Both the position numbers and the translations under genes were made by a program. From contig NZ_CAJFCN010000006.1 of NCBI RefSeq assembly GCF_904063055.1, forward strand, positions 248,001 to 312,000: a stretch of DNA of 64,000 nucleotides, written 5' to 3'. The notes under the pieces are model-generated. The model did no database searches, was not told where the DNA came from, and worked only from the letters and a program-made list of their open reading frames with translations. Positions 9,633 through 18,905 of this stretch are shown piece by piece. Position 1 is the stretch's first letter. Each line of letters opens with the position of its first letter. The DNA comes from Pseudomonas paracarnis (GTDB lineage: Bacteria; Pseudomonadota; Gammaproteobacteria; Pseudomonadales; Pseudomonadaceae).

Positions 9633-11057
9633 ATGAACACTACTTTAAGTACCGCCTATAACTACAAGGTGGTCCGCCAATTCGCCATTATGACGGTGGT
9701 GTGGGGCATCGTCGGCATGGGGCTCGGGGTTTTTCTCGCTGCCCAATTGGTTTGGCCTGCGCTCAACTTCGATTTGCCTTGGACCAGCTTCGGTCGCCTG
9801 CGCCCTTTGCACACCAACGCGGTGATCTTCGCGTTCGGTGGCTGTGCGCTGTTCGCCAGCTCCTTTTACTCGGTGCAACGCACCTGCCAGACGCAGCTGT
9901 TCGCGCCGAGAGTCGCCGCGTTCTGCTTCTGGGGCTGGCAGCTTGTGATCCTGCTGGCCGCGATCAGCCTGCCACTGGGCTACACCAGCTCCAAAGAATA
10001 CGCCGAGCTGGAATGGCCGATCGACATCCTGATCACCATCGTCTGGGTCGCCTACGCCATCGTGTTCTTCGGCACGATCATGAAGCGCAAGACCAAGCAT
10101 ATCTATGTGGGCAACTGGTTCTTCGGCGCGTTCATCATCACAGTGGCCATCTTGCATATCGTCAATAACCTGGAAATCCCGGTCAGCCTGACCAAGTCCT
10201 ACTCGCTGTACGGCGGTGCGACGGATGCCATGGTGCAGTGGTGGTATGGGCACAACGCGGTAGGCTTTTTCCTGACTGCGGGTTTCCTCGGCATGATGTA
10301 CTACTTCGTGCCCAAGCAGGCCGAACGCCCGGTGTATTCCTATCGCTTGTCGATTGTGCACTTCTGGGCGCTGATCACCCTGTACATCTGGGCCGGCCCT
10401 CACCACTTGCACTACACCGCCTTGCCGGACTGGGCGCAGTCCCTGGGCATGGTGATGTCACTGGTGCTGCTGGCGCCAAGCTGGGGCGGCATGATCAACG
10501 GCATGATGACCCTCTCGGGTGCCTGGCATAAGTTGCGCAGCGACCCGATCCTGCGCTTCCTCGTCGTCTCCCTGGCCTTCTACGGCATGTCGACCTTCGA
10601 AGGCCCGATGATGGCGATCAAGACCGTCAACGCCCTCTCCCACTACACCGACTGGACCATCGGCCACGTACACGCCGGGGCGCTGGGCTGGGTGGCGATG
10701 ATCTCCATCGGCGCGCTGTACCACATGATCCCGAAAATCTTCGGTCGCGAGCAGATGTACAGCCTCGGCCTGATCAACGCGCATTTCTGGCTGGCCACCA
10801 TCGGCACCGTGCTCTACATCGCGTCGATGTGGGTCAACGGCATCGCCCAGGGCCTGATGTGGCGTGCGGTCAACGAAGACGGCACCCTCACCTACTCCTT
10901 CGTCGAAACTCTGGTGGCCAGCCACCCTGGCTTCATCGTGCGTTTGGTGGGCGGTGCGATCTTCCTCAGCGGCATGTTCCTGATGGCTTACAACACATGG
11001 CGCACCGTGCGTTCGGCGCAACCTGCCGAAGTCACCGCTGCCGCGCAGATGGCCTGA
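9633..11057 (+). CDS. ccoN2: cbb3-type cytochrome c oxidase subunit I, copy 2 (CcoN2)
   Basis: Catalytic subunit of a C-type haem-copper oxidase in the inner membrane, 474 aa, reducing O2 to water with high affinity. Metal-ligand regions are visible: low-spin haem His in [13 protein letters not shown], CuB ligand His in [10 protein letters not shown], the Tyr and His-His pair in [13 protein letters not shown], and the haem His residues in [14 protein letters not shown]. About 12 transmembrane segments. Start ATG 9633 ([14 protein letters not shown]), supported by alignment to copy 1. First gene of ccoN2O2Q2P2; called cbb3-2 by synteny, as the copy farther from ccoG. Parts of the gene are nearly identical in DNA to ccoN1. 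Confidence 0.96.
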   Translation: MNTTLSTAYNYKVVRQFAIMTVVWGIVGMGLGVFLAAQLVWPALNFDLPWTSFGRLRPLHTNAVIFAFGGCALFASSFYSVQRTCQTQLFAPRVAAFCFWGWQLVILLAAISLPLGYTSSKEYAELEWPIDILITIVWVAYAIVFFGTIMKRKTKHIYVGNWFFGAFIITVAILHIVNNLEIPVSLTKSYSLYGGATDAMVQWWYGHNAVGFFLTAGFLGMMYYFVPKQAERPVYSYRLSIVHFWALITLYIWAGPHHLHYTALPDWAQSLGMVMSLVLLAPSWGGMINGMMTLSGAWHKLRSDPILRFLVVSLAFYGMSTFEGPMMAIKTVNALSHYTDWTIGHVHAGALGWVAMISIGALYHMIPKIFGREQMYSLGLINAHFWLATIGTVLYIASMWVNGIAQGLMWRAVNEDGTLTYSFVETLVASHPGFIVRLVGGAIFLSGMFLMAYNTWRTVRSAQPAEVTAAAQMA

Positions 11058-11064
11058 GGAGTCG

Positions 11065-11676
11065 ATGATGAAACACGAAACGATTGAAAAGAACGTCGGC
11101 CTGTTGATGCTGCTGATGGTGCTCGCCGTGAGCATCGGCGGCCTGACCCAGATCGTCCCGCTGTTCTTCCAGGACGTGACCAACAAGCCGGTCGAAGGCA
11201 TGAAGCCCTACACCGCGCTGCAACTGGAAGGCCGCGACATCTACATCCGCGAAGGCTGCGTACAGTGCCACTCGCAGATGATCCGCCCGTTCCGCGCCGA
11301 GACCGAGCGCTACGGCCACTACTCGGTGGCTGGCGAAAGCGTGTGGGACCACCCGTTCCTGTGGGGTTCCAAGCGTACCGGCCCGGACCTGGCCCGCGTC
11401 GGCGCACGCTACTCGGACGACTGGCACCGCGCGCACTTGTACAACCCGCGCAACGTGGTGCCGGAGTCGAAAATGCCGGCCTACCCATGGCTGGTCACCG
11501 CCGCCGTCGACAGCAGCCACACCGAGACCAAGTTGAAAGTGATGCGCACCCTCGGCGTGCCGTACACCGACGACGACATCAACGGCGCCGTCGCCAGCCT
11601 CAAGGGCAAGACCGAGATGGACGCGCTGGTTTCCTACCTGCAAGTGCTCGGCACTGCCATCAAGAGCAAGAGGTGA
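11065..11676 (+). CDS. ccoO2: cbb3-type oxidase subunit II, monohaem cytochrome c (CcoO2)
   Basis: Membrane-anchored monohaem cytochrome c, 203 aa, passing electrons from CcoP to CcoN. One N-terminal transmembrane helix ([14 protein letters not shown]) is followed by a periplasmic domain with the haem-binding CVQCH and a later methionine in ESKMPAYPW. The start is one of two adjacent ATGs (11065 or 11068) after GAGGAG. It lies 7 bases after ccoN2. Confidence 0.95.
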   Translation: MMKHETIEKNVGLLMLLMVLAVSIGGLTQIVPLFFQDVTNKPVEGMKPYTALQLEGRDIYIREGCVQCHSQMIRPFRAETERYGHYSVAGESVWDHPFLWGSKRTGPDLARVGARYSDDWHRAHLYNPRNVVPESKMPAYPWLVTAAVDSSHTETKLKVMRTLGVPYTDDDINGAVASLKGKTEMDALVSYLQVLGTAIKSKR

Positions 11677-11679
11677 GCC

Positions 11680-11880
11680 ATGGGATTTGAATTCGATGCG
11701 GGCACCATCCGCGGCCTTGGCACACTGGTGGTCGCCATCGCCTTTATCGGCCTGTCGCTGTGGGTGTTCAACAACCGCCGCAACGCGGAATTCGAGCAGG
11801 CGCGCCTGCTGCCGTTTGCCGATGAACCTTCCCCACCCGACGCTCAAGCAGAGCCAGCCACAAGGAGCACTCGGCCATGA
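11680..11880 (+). CDS. ccoQ2: cbb3 oxidase small subunit CcoQ2 (FixQ)
   Basis: Small single-span membrane protein, 66 aa ([16 protein letters not shown] as the helix), with a conserved short RRNAEF/LLPFAD tail typical of CcoQ. It stabilises the interaction of CcoP with the NO core. It overlaps ccoP2 by 4 bases (ATGA). Confidence 0.9.
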   Translation: MGFEFDAGTIRGLGTLVVAIAFIGLSLWVFNNRRNAEFEQARLLPFADEPSPPDAQAEPATRSTRP

Positions 11881-12824
11881 CTACGTTCTGGAGTACATGG
11901 ATCTGCGTATTGACCCTGGGCAGCCTCATCGGCCTGACCTGGCTGTTGGTCGGCACTCGCAAGGGCGAGACCAAGGGCAGCGTCGACCAGACCATGGGCC
12001 ACGCCTTCGACGGTATCGAGGAATACGACAACCCGCTGCCCCAGTGGTGGTTCATGTTGTTCGCCGGCACCCTGGTGTTTGCCGTCGGCTACCTGATCCT
12101 CTACCCGGGCCTGGGCAACTGGAAAGGTGTACTGCCGGGCTATGAGGACGGCTGGACCCAGACCAAGGAATGGGACAAGGAAATGGCCAAGGCCGACGCC
12201 AGGTTCGGGCCGATCTTCGCCAAGTTCGCGGCCATGCCGGTAGAAGAAGTGGCCAAGGACCCGCAAGCGCTGAAGATGGGCGGTCGCCTGTTCGCCTCCA
12301 ACTGCGCGGTATGCCACGGCTCGGACGCCAAGGGCGCCTATGGCTTCCCCAACCTGGCGGACAGCAACTGGCGCTGGGGCGGTTCGGCCGAGGCCATCAA
12401 GGCCACCATCCTGAACGGTCGCCACGCGGCGATGCCGGCCTGGGGTGAAGTGCTGGGCGAGGACGGGGTGAAAAACGTCGCCGCTTACGTGCGCCACGAC
12501 CTGGCCAAGTTGCCGTTGCCCGCCGACAACACCGCCGACCTGGCAGCCGGCCAAGCCGCCTTCAGCACCACCTGCGTGGCGTGTCATGGTCCGCAAGGTC
12601 ACGGCGTGGAAGCCATGGGCGCGCCCAACCTGACCGAGCCTGCCGGGTTTATCTACGGCACCAGCCTGGCACAGTTGCAGCAGACCATCCGCCATGGTCG
12701 CCAGGGCCAGATGCCGGCCCAGGACGTGCTGCAAGGCAATGACAAGGTGCACCTGCTGGCGGCTTACGTGTACAGCCTGTCCCATAACGCTGATGGTGCA
12801 ACGCCAGATAGCCAACCGCAGTAA
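11877..12824 (+). CDS. ccoP2: cbb3-type oxidase subunit III, dihaem cytochrome c (CcoP2)
   Basis: Dihaem membrane-anchored cytochrome c, 315 aa, the electron entry subunit. Two N-terminal hydrophobic segments are followed by the haem motifs [11 protein letters not shown] and [11 protein letters not shown] in the periplasmic part. Compared with CcoP1 it lacks a loop of about 10 residues after the second membrane helix, and its first haem motif differs slightly. Last gene of the cbb3-2 operon; a perfect hairpin follows. Confidence 0.96.
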   Translation: MTTFWSTWICVLTLGSLIGLTWLLVGTRKGETKGSVDQTMGHAFDGIEEYDNPLPQWWFMLFAGTLVFAVGYLILYPGLGNWKGVLPGYEDGWTQTKEWDKEMAKADARFGPIFAKFAAMPVEEVAKDPQALKMGGRLFASNCAVCHGSDAKGAYGFPNLADSNWRWGGSAEAIKATILNGRHAAMPAWGEVLGEDGVKNVAAYVRHDLAKLPLPADNTADLAAGQAAFSTTCVACHGPQGHGVEAMGAPNLTEPAGFIYGTSLAQLQQTIRHGRQGQMPAQDVLQGNDKVHLLAAYVYSLSHNADGATPDSQPQ

Positions 12825-12834
12825 AAGCCTTATC

Positions 12835-12866
12835 TGTGGCGAGGGAGCTTGCTCCCTCGCCACAGG
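12835..12866. repeat. REP-core hairpin after ccoP2
   Basis: Perfect 15-bp arms CTGTGGCGAGGGAGC / GCTCCCTCGCCACAG with a 2-nt centre. There is no downstream T-run, so it reads as a single REP hairpin, although it may still limit readthrough from cbb3-2 into cbb3-1. Confidence 0.75.
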
Positions 12867-12874
12867 CACAAGTC

Positions 12875-12889
12875 GCGACCAAGTGTCGC
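12875..12889. promoter_or_regulatory. GCGAC-N5-GTCGC dyad upstream of cbb3-1 (RegA/RoxR-like site)
   Basis: GCGACCAAGTGTCGC, followed by ACCC. The same dyad with the same flank occurs upstream of ccoG at 16697-16711. RegA/PrrA/RoxR-type redox response regulators are known to bind GCGNC...GNCGC sites. The assignment is inferred from that resemblance. Confidence 0.5.
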
Positions 12890-13079
12890 ACCCCTTCCAA
12901 ACCCAACTTTCCCCTCCTCCTATTCGGGTCTACGCTTGTTCCCACAGTGGAGCAATTCTGGCGTAGGCGACGGTATTCGTTGCGCCCCCTAAAATTCCTG
13001 TCCACTTGATCAGCTTTCTATTTCGGTATTTATCCTTACACCAAACATGGAAAGGGCGCAGAATCTGGCGTGGAACGCA

Positions 13080-13093
13080 TTGATACAGGTCAG
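13080..13093. promoter_or_regulatory. Anr/FNR-like box upstream of ccoN1
   Basis: TTGATACAGGTCAG, one mismatch from the TTGAT-N4-GTCAA variant often used by Pseudomonas Anr. It lies 85 bases before the ccoN1 ATG. Suggests low-oxygen activation of cbb3-1. Confidence 0.55.
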
Positions 13094-13177
13094 CCATTGC
13101 GTTGCAATGGCCCCTCGGTTTCTACATACTTGCGGCCGATTTTACCTATAAAAAAACCTAAACCGTGGAACCTTAGA

Positions 13178-14620
13178 ATGAGCACAGCAATCAGTCCGAC
13201 TGCTTATAACTATAAGGTAGTCCGCCAGTTCGCCATCATGACGGTGGTCTGGGGGATCCTTGGCATGGGGCTCGGGGTGTTCATCGCCTCGCAACTGGTT
13301 TGGCCGCAATTGAATTTCGACCTGCCCTGGACGACCTTCGGCCGCCTGCGCCCGCTGCATACCAACCTGGTGATCTTCGCCTTCGGCGGATGTGCACTGT
13401 TTGCCACCTCCTACTATGTCGTGCAGCGCACCTGCCAGACGCGACTGATTTCCGATGGTCTTGCCGCCTTCACCTTCTGGGGCTGGCAGGCGGTCATCGT
13501 CGGCGCCATCATCAGCCTGCCCCTGGGCTACACCACCACCAAGGAATACGCTGAGCTGGAATGGCCGATCGCCATTTTGCTTGCCATTGTGTGGGTGACC
13601 TACGGCCTGGTGTTCTTCGGCACCATCGTCAAGCGCAAGACCAAGCACATCTACGTAGGCAACTGGTTCTACGGGGCCTTTATCGTGGTCACGGCGATGC
13701 TGCACATCGTCAACCACGCCTCCCTGCCGGTGAACCTGTTCAAGTCCTATTCGGCCTATTCCGGCGCAACGGACGCGATGATCCAGTGGTGGTACGGCCA
13801 CAACGCCGTAGGCTTCTTCCTCACCACCGGTTTCCTGGGGATGATGTACTACTTCGTGCCCAAGCAGGCCGAGCGTCCGATCTACTCTTATCGCCTGTCC
13901 ATCGTGCACTTCTGGGCGCTGATCACCCTGTACATCTGGGCCGGCCCTCACCACTTGCACTACACCGCCTTGCCGGATTGGGCACAGTCCCTGGGCATGG
14001 CGATGTCGATCATCCTGCTGGCGCCAAGCTGGGGCGGCATGATCAACGGCATGATGACCCTCTCGGGCGCCTGGCATAAGCTGCGCACCGACCCGATCCT
14101 GCGGTTTTTGGTGGTGTCCCTGGCGTTCTACGGCATGTCGACCTTCGAAGGGCCGATGATGGCAATCAAGACCGTCAACTCGCTGTCCCACTACACCGAC
14201 TGGACCATCGGCCACGTACATGCCGGCGCTCTGGGCTGGGTAGCGATGATCTCCATCGGCGCGCTGTACCACATGATCCCCAAACTGTTCGGCCGCGTGC
14301 AGATGCACAGCGTCGGGCTGATCAACGCGCACTTCTGGCTGGCCACTATTGGCACCGTGCTCTACATCGCCTCGATGTGGGTCAACGGCATCACCCAGGG
14401 CCTGATGTGGCGTGCGATCAACGATGACGGCACCCTCACCTATTCCTTCGTCGAAGCGCTGCAAGCCAGCCACCCGGGCTTTATCGTACGTGCCCTGGGC
14501 GGTGCGTTCTTTGCCAGTGGCATGTTGTTGATGGCCTACAACGTCTGGCGCACCGTGCGTGCCAGCGACCCTGTAGAAGCCGAAGCCGCCGCCAAGATCG
14601 CCGTTGTGGGAGCTCACTGA
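13178..14620 (+). CDS. ccoN1: cbb3-type cytochrome c oxidase subunit I, copy 1 (CcoN1)
   Basis: Catalytic haem-copper subunit, 480 aa, with the same ligand motifs as copy 2: [28 protein letters not shown] and [10 protein letters not shown]. Start ATG 13178 ([13 protein letters not shown]), because sequence similarity to copy 2 begins there; an upstream in-frame ATG at 13070 would cross the Anr-like box. The operon nearest ccoG is by convention cbb3-1. The stop overlaps the ccoO1 start by one base (TGATG). Confidence 0.96.
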   Translation: MSTAISPTAYNYKVVRQFAIMTVVWGILGMGLGVFIASQLVWPQLNFDLPWTTFGRLRPLHTNLVIFAFGGCALFATSYYVVQRTCQTRLISDGLAAFTFWGWQAVIVGAIISLPLGYTTTKEYAELEWPIAILLAIVWVTYGLVFFGTIVKRKTKHIYVGNWFYGAFIVVTAMLHIVNHASLPVNLFKSYSAYSGATDAMIQWWYGHNAVGFFLTTGFLGMMYYFVPKQAERPIYSYRLSIVHFWALITLYIWAGPHHLHYTALPDWAQSLGMAMSIILLAPSWGGMINGMMTLSGAWHKLRTDPILRFLVVSLAFYGMSTFEGPMMAIKTVNSLSHYTDWTIGHVHAGALGWVAMISIGALYHMIPKLFGRVQMHSVGLINAHFWLATIGTVLYIASMWVNGITQGLMWRAINDDGTLTYSFVEALQASHPGFIVRALGGAFFASGMLLMAYNVWRTVRASDPVEAEAAAKIAVVGAH

Positions 14621-15228
14621 TGAAGCATGAAGTCGTCGAGAAGAACATCGGCCTGCTGGCCTTCTTCATGGTCATCGCCGTGAGCATTGGCGGCCTGACC
14701 CAAATCGTCCCACTGTTTTTCCAGGACGTGACCAACAAGCCGGTCGAAGGTATGAAGCCGCGCACCGCCCTTGAACTGGAAGGCCGCGACGTCTACATCG
14801 CCAACGGTTGCGTGGGCTGCCACTCGCAGATGATCCGCCCCTTCCGCGCCGAAACCGAACGCTACGGCCACTACTCGGTCGCCGGTGAAAGCGTGTGGGA
14901 CCACCCGTTCCTGTGGGGTTCCAAGCGCACCGGCCCGGACCTGGCCCGTGTGGGCGGGCGTTACTCCGATGACTGGCAGCGTGCGCACCTGTACAACCCG
15001 CGCAACGTCGTGCCTGAGTCGAAAATGCCGGCGTACCCGTTCCTCGTGGAAAACAAGCTCGACGGCAAGGACACCGCGAAGAAGATGGAAGTCTTGCGCA
15101 CCCTGGGCGTGCCCTACACCGACGAAGACATCGCCGGTGCGGCCGCCGCCGTGAAGGGCAAGACCGAAATGGACGCATTGGTGGCCTACCTGCAAGGCCT
15201 TGGCACCATCATCAAAAGCAAACGGTGA
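14620..15228 (+). CDS. ccoO1: cbb3-type oxidase subunit II, monohaem cytochrome c (CcoO1)
   Basis: Monohaem cytochrome c anchored by one N-terminal helix, 202 aa, with haem motif CVGCH and the ESKMPAYPF methionine region. It is translationally coupled to ccoN1 by the overlapping stop/start. Copy 2 has CVQCH at the haem site, otherwise the two proteins are very similar. Confidence 0.95.
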   Translation: MKHEVVEKNIGLLAFFMVIAVSIGGLTQIVPLFFQDVTNKPVEGMKPRTALELEGRDVYIANGCVGCHSQMIRPFRAETERYGHYSVAGESVWDHPFLWGSKRTGPDLARVGGRYSDDWQRAHLYNPRNVVPESKMPAYPFLVENKLDGKDTAKKMEVLRTLGVPYTDEDIAGAAAAVKGKTEMDALVAYLQGLGTIIKSKR

Positions 15229-15233
15229 CCTAC

Positions 15234-15419
15234 ATGGATATCGGGATGATTCGTGGCCTGGGCACCGTTGTGGTGATGGTGGCCTTTATCGGCCTGGCGT
15301 TGTGGGTGTTCAGCCCACGGCGCAAGTCGGAGTTTGACGACGCGACCATGCTGCCCTTCGCAGATGACCCCGAAGCCATCAAGCACGTCGAGCAAGCTTC
15401 TAGGAGTAACAAAGAATGA
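15234..15419 (+). CDS. ccoQ1: cbb3 oxidase small subunit CcoQ1 (FixQ)
   Basis: Single-span membrane protein of 61 aa ([20 protein letters not shown]...). ATG 15234 is preferred over a GTG at 15225 that overlaps the ccoO1 stop. It overlaps ccoP1 by 4 bases. The PRRKSEF and MLPFADD segments match CcoQ2. Confidence 0.9.
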   Translation: MDIGMIRGLGTVVVMVAFIGLALWVFSPRRKSEFDDATMLPFADDPEAIKHVEQASRSNKE

Positions 15420-16393
15420 CTACGTTCTGGAGTCTGTACGTCACAGTCCTCAGTCTGGGTACCATCTTCGCCCTGACCTGGCTGCTGCTGTCGACCCGCA
15501 AGGGCCAGCGCACCGAGCAGACGGACGAGACCGTCGGCCACTCGTTCGACGGCATCGAGGAGTACGACAACCCGCTGCCCAAGTGGTGGTTCATGCTGTT
15601 TGTCGGCACCATCGTCTTCGCCCTTGGTTACCTGGTGCTCTACCCTGGCCTCGGCAACTGGAAGGGCCTGCTGCCAGGCTACAACTACCTCGACAACGAC
15701 AAGCAAACCCCGTTCGCCAACGGCCAGACCGGCTGGACCGGCGTGCACGAGTGGGAAAAGGAAATGGCCAGGTCGGAGGCCAAGTTCGGGCCGATCTTCG
15801 CCAAATTCGCGTCGATGCCGATTGAAGAAGTCGCCAAGGACCCGCAAGCCTTGAAGATGGGCGGCCGCCTGTTCGCCTCCAACTGCTCGGTGTGCCACGG
15901 CTCCGACGCCAAAGGCGCCTACGGCTTCCCCAACCTGACCGACGCCGACTGGCGCTGGGGCGGTGAACCCAACACCATCAAGGAAACCATCATGAAGGGC
16001 CGCCACGCGGTGATGCCGGGCTGGGCCGAAGTCATCGGTGAGCAAGGCGTGGCTGACGTAGCAGGCTTTGTGGTGACCCAACTCGATGGCCGCAAACTGC
16101 CGGAAGGCGCCAAGGCCGATGTGGCCAACGGTGAGAAACTCTTCGCCGCCAACTGCGTGGCCTGCCACGGCCCGGCTGGTAAAGGCACCCCAGCCATGGG
16201 CGCGCCCGACCTGACGCATCCGGGTGCGTTCATCTACGGTTCAAGCTTCGCGCAACTGCAGCAGACCATCCGTTATGGCCGCCAGGGCCAGATGCCGGCG
16301 CAGGAGCAGTTGCAGGGCAATGACAAAGTGCACTTGCTTGCGGCGTATGTGTATAGCTTGTCTCATGGGGATAAGAAGGCTGAGGAGCAGTAA
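15416..16393 (+). CDS. ccoP1: cbb3-type oxidase subunit III, dihaem cytochrome c (CcoP1)
   Basis: Dihaem cytochrome c, 325 aa, with two N-terminal hydrophobic helices and haem motifs [11 protein letters not shown] and [11 protein letters not shown]. It has an extra loop ([16 protein letters not shown]) after the second helix that CcoP2 lacks. Last gene of cbb3-1. Confidence 0.96.
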   Translation: MTTFWSLYVTVLSLGTIFALTWLLLSTRKGQRTEQTDETVGHSFDGIEEYDNPLPKWWFMLFVGTIVFALGYLVLYPGLGNWKGLLPGYNYLDNDKQTPFANGQTGWTGVHEWEKEMARSEAKFGPIFAKFASMPIEEVAKDPQALKMGGRLFASNCSVCHGSDAKGAYGFPNLTDADWRWGGEPNTIKETIMKGRHAVMPGWAEVIGEQGVADVAGFVVTQLDGRKLPEGAKADVANGEKLFAANCVACHGPAGKGTPAMGAPDLTHPGAFIYGSSFAQLQQTIRYGRQGQMPAQEQLQGNDKVHLLAAYVYSLSHGDKKAEEQ

Positions 16394-16467
16394 AGTTAGC
16401 TGAGCACGCCATGGCCTCGCCACTGAGAGAGCGGCGGGGTCATTTCTTGAAAAGCTTAGATCCGGGG

Positions 16468-16556
16468 TGGGAGCTGGCGTGCCTGCGAAAGCGCTCTGTC
16501 CGTCACAAATAGGCTGACCGGCCCATCGCTTTCGCAGGCAAGCCAGCTCCCACATT
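16468..16556. repeat. REP pair between ccoP1 and ccoG
   Basis: Inverted REP units: TGGGAGCTGGCGTGCCTGCG on the left and CGCAGGCAAGCCAGCTCCCA on the right. The arms are nearly complementary over more than 20 bases. Confidence 0.8.
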
Positions 16557-16655
16557 TGTCCTCCTGCACATTCAAGACCGGGCCTGTTGACGGGATGGCC
16601 TTGAGACCTGCCGCGTCACCACAACCACAAAAACCGACCATACTTGCCAAGTCAA

Positions 16656-16669
16656 TTGATCCAGGTCAC
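16656..16669. promoter_or_regulatory. Anr/FNR-like box upstream of ccoG
   Basis: TTGATCCAGGTCAC, closely matching the box before ccoN1 (TTGAT-N4-GTCA core). It lies about 150 bases before the ccoG start. Confidence 0.45.
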
Positions 16670-16696
16670 GTACACCATCAATTGATTTCCCCCAAC

Positions 16697-16711
16697 GCGA
16701 CCAAAGGTCGC
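16697..16711. promoter_or_regulatory. GCGAC-N5-GTCGC dyad upstream of ccoG (RegA/RoxR-like site)
   Basis: GCGACCAAAGGTCGC followed by ACCC, matching the dyad at 12875-12889 in both half-sites and in the downstream flank. See that entry for the family reasoning. Confidence 0.5.
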
Positions 16712-16819
16712 ACCCTTTGCGCACCATCGGGGGCGTATCATTAGGCCACTGCAACACCCTTAATTTGACCCCGGCTGGCACGTACTGGCCGAGGCAAATC
16801 TCCACCGCCGTGGGATGCA

Positions 16820-18226
16820 ATGATGAGCGACCAGATACCGGTACATGACGTTACCCCGCCTGCCAAAACCGTCGACCTCTACGCTTCGCGTGAGAAGATT
16901 TACACCCGCGCCTTCACTGGCTTGTTCCGCAATCTGCGCATGGTCGGCGGTGCCGCTCTGTTTCTGCTGTACTTCGGCACCGTGTGGCTGAACTGGGGCG
17001 GTCACCAGGCGGTATGGTGGAACCTGCCGGAGCGTAAATTCTTTATTTTTGGTGCAACGTTCTGGCCTCAGGATTTCATCCTGCTGTCGGGCATTCTTAT
17101 TGTCGCGGCCTTTGGCCTGTTCTTTATCACCGTATACGCCGGGCGCGTGTGGTGCGGCTATACCTGCCCGCAAAGCGTGTGGACATGGATCTTCATGTGG
17201 TGCGAAAAGGTCACCGAAGGCGACCGCAACCAGCGCATCAAGCTCGACAAGGCGCCCATGAGCGCCAACAAATTCCTGCGCAAATTCAGCAAGCACAGCC
17301 TGTGGCTGCTGATCGGCTTTGCCACCGGCCTCACTTTTGTCGGCTACTTTTCACCGATCCGTGAACTGGTATTCGATTTCTTCACCGGCCAGGCCGATGG
17401 CTGGTCGTATTTCTGGGTGGGTTTCTTCACCCTCGCCACCTACGGCAACGCCGGCTGGCTGCGTGAGCAGGTGTGCATCTACATGTGCCCCTATGCGCGC
17501 TTCCAGAGCGTGATGTTCGACAAAGACACCTTGATCGTGTCCTATGACCCCCGCCGTGGCGAAGTGCGTGGCCCACGTAAAAAGGGTACCGACTACAAGG
17601 CCCAGGGCCTGGGCGACTGCATCGACTGCACGATGTGCGTGCAGGTGTGCCCTACCGGTATCGATATCCGCGACGGGCTGCAAATCGAGTGCATCGGTTG
17701 CGCCGCCTGTATTGATGCCTGCGACAACATCATGGACAAGATGGAGTACCCACGCGGCCTGATCAGCTACACCACCGAACACAACCTGTCGGGGCAGAAA
17801 ACCCATAAGCTGCGCCCGCGCCTGATCGGTTACGCCCTGGTGTTGCTGGCGATGATCAGCCTGTTGGTGGCCGCCTTCTTCATGCGCTCGCTGGTGGGTT
17901 TCGACGTCAGCAAGGACCGCGTGCTGTACCGTGAAAACGCCGAAGGACGCATCGAAAACGTCTACAGCCTGAAGATCATGAACAAAGACCAGCGCGACCA
18001 CACCTACGTGCTCGACGCCGCTGGCCTGCCAGACCTCAAGCTGCAAGGCCGACGTGAAATCAAAGTGGCCGCGGGCGATATCGTCAGCATGCCGGTGGAG
18101 TTGTCGAGTGCGCCGGAGCAGTTGCCGTCGAGCACCAACGAGGTGACCTTCATCCTCAAGGACGCCGATGACACCAGCGTCCATATTGAAGCCAAGAGCC
18201 GATTCATCGGCCCACAAGTTCGTTAA
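16820..18226 (+). CDS. ccoG: Cytochrome oxidase accessory protein CcoG (FixG, copper reductase)
   Basis: Polytopic membrane ferredoxin-like protein, 468 aa, required for cbb3 assembly. CcoG has been shown in other bacteria to reduce Cu(II). Five or so hydrophobic segments are present. Cysteine motifs include GYTCPQSVW and IYMCPYARF in the membrane part. Two [4Fe-4S] motifs follow (CIDCTMCVQVCP and CIGCAACIDACD), with a C-terminal Ig-like periplasmic domain. The start is ATG 16820 or 16823, which are adjacent. It leads the ccoG-H-I-S cluster, 14 bases before ccoH. Confidence 0.95.
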   Translation: MMSDQIPVHDVTPPAKTVDLYASREKIYTRAFTGLFRNLRMVGGAALFLLYFGTVWLNWGGHQAVWWNLPERKFFIFGATFWPQDFILLSGILIVAAFGLFFITVYAGRVWCGYTCPQSVWTWIFMWCEKVTEGDRNQRIKLDKAPMSANKFLRKFSKHSLWLLIGFATGLTFVGYFSPIRELVFDFFTGQADGWSYFWVGFFTLATYGNAGWLREQVCIYMCPYARFQSVMFDKDTLIVSYDPRRGEVRGPRKKGTDYKAQGLGDCIDCTMCVQVCPTGIDIRDGLQIECIGCAACIDACDNIMDKMEYPRGLISYTTEHNLSGQKTHKLRPRLIGYALVLLAMISLLVAAFFMRSLVGFDVSKDRVLYRENAEGRIENVYSLKIMNKDQRDHTYVLDAAGLPDLKLQGRREIKVAAGDIVSMPVELSSAPEQLPSSTNEVTFILKDADDTSVHIEAKSRFIGPQVR

Positions 18227-18240
18227 CAGGGAACACACGC

Positions 18241-18780
18241 ATGCCTGCAACTACTGCCGCCAGCCCTTGGTACAAACACCTCTGGCCCTGGATCATCATC
18301 GCGATTCTGGCCTGCTCAGTGACCCTGACCTTGTCCATGGTGACCATCGCAGTGAACAACCCGGACAACCTGGTCAACGACAACTACTACGAGGCCGGCA
18401 AAGGCATCAACCGCTCCCTGGACCGCGAACGCCTGGCCCAGACCCTGCAACTGCGCGGCAAGCTGCACCTGGACGAACTGACCGGCGAGGTCGAGCTGCA
18501 ACTGACTGGCTACAGCAATCCAAATACTCTGGAGCTGAACCTGATCTCCCCGACCCAGCCAGAGAAGGATCGCAAGATCAACCTCACCCGCAGCGACAGC
18601 GAGCCCGGTCGCTACATCGGCCAGGTCACCGACAAGGTCGAAGGTCGCCGTTTCGTGGAACTGCTTGGCGTGGAGGGCGGCAACACCTGGCGCCTGTTCG
18701 AAGAAGAAGAGGTCAGCCACGACAAGGACTTGCTGCTGGGTGACGAACCGTTGCAGGGCGCCGAGGACCTGAAGAAGTAG
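18241..18780 (+). CDS. ccoH: cbb3 oxidase assembly protein CcoH (FixH)
   Basis: Membrane-anchored assembly protein, 179 aa, with one N-terminal helix (HLWPWIIIAILACSVTLTL) and a periplasmic domain. The NYYEAGKGIN segment is typical of FixH. It acts with CcoG and CcoI in assembly of the oxidase. The gene is followed by an inserted inverted-repeat element before ccoI. Confidence 0.93.
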   Translation: MPATTAASPWYKHLWPWIIIAILACSVTLTLSMVTIAVNNPDNLVNDNYYEAGKGINRSLDRERLAQTLQLRGKLHLDELTGEVELQLTGYSNPNTLELNLISPTQPEKDRKINLTRSDSEPGRYIGQVTDKVEGRRFVELLGVEGGNTWRLFEEEEVSHDKDLLLGDEPLQGAEDLKK

Positions 18781-18785
18781 ACGAT

Positions 18786-18891
18786 GATCGTTCCCACGCT
18801 CTGCGTGGTAACGCCTTGCTGGACGCTCTGCGTCTGCTTTGTGACGCAGAACGTCACAGGCAACATTCCCACGCAAAGCGTGGGAACGATC
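18786..18891. repeat. About 110-bp inverted-repeat element (MITE-like) inside ccoGHIS
   Basis: Ends are GATCGTTCCCACGC / GCGTGGGAACGATC. Internal sub-hairpins are GACGCTCTGCGTC and GTGACGCAGAACGTCAC. The same element, with about the same length and internal order, is at 38829-38941 and 57503-57614. This copy separates ccoH from ccoI within a presumed operon. Confidence 0.85.
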
Positions 18892-18905
18892 TACGGAACT
18901 GAGCA

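Larger units (their letters stand above)
12825..13177. other. Intergenic region between the two cbb3 operons
   Basis: About 350 bases without a gene. It contains, in order, a perfect REP-core hairpin (12835-12866), a GCGAC-N5-GTCGC dyad (12875-12889), and an Anr-like box (13080-13093). A TATAAA (13147-13152) lies close to ccoN1. This is the promoter region of cbb3-1. Confidence 0.6.
16394..16819. other. Intergenic region between ccoP1 and ccoG
   Basis: About 425 bases without a gene. It holds a REP pair (16468-16556), an Anr-like box (16656-16669), a GCGAC-N5-GTCGC dyad (16697-16711) and a TATCAT hexamer (16736-16741). It therefore looks like an independent regulated promoter for ccoGHIS rather than simple readthrough from cbb3-1. 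Confidence 0.6.

Noticed and set aside
12835..12866. Hairpin after ccoP2 considered as an intrinsic terminator
   Set aside because: No T-run on either strand, and the stem carries a REP core (GAGGGAGCTTGCTCCCTC); recorded as a repeat instead.
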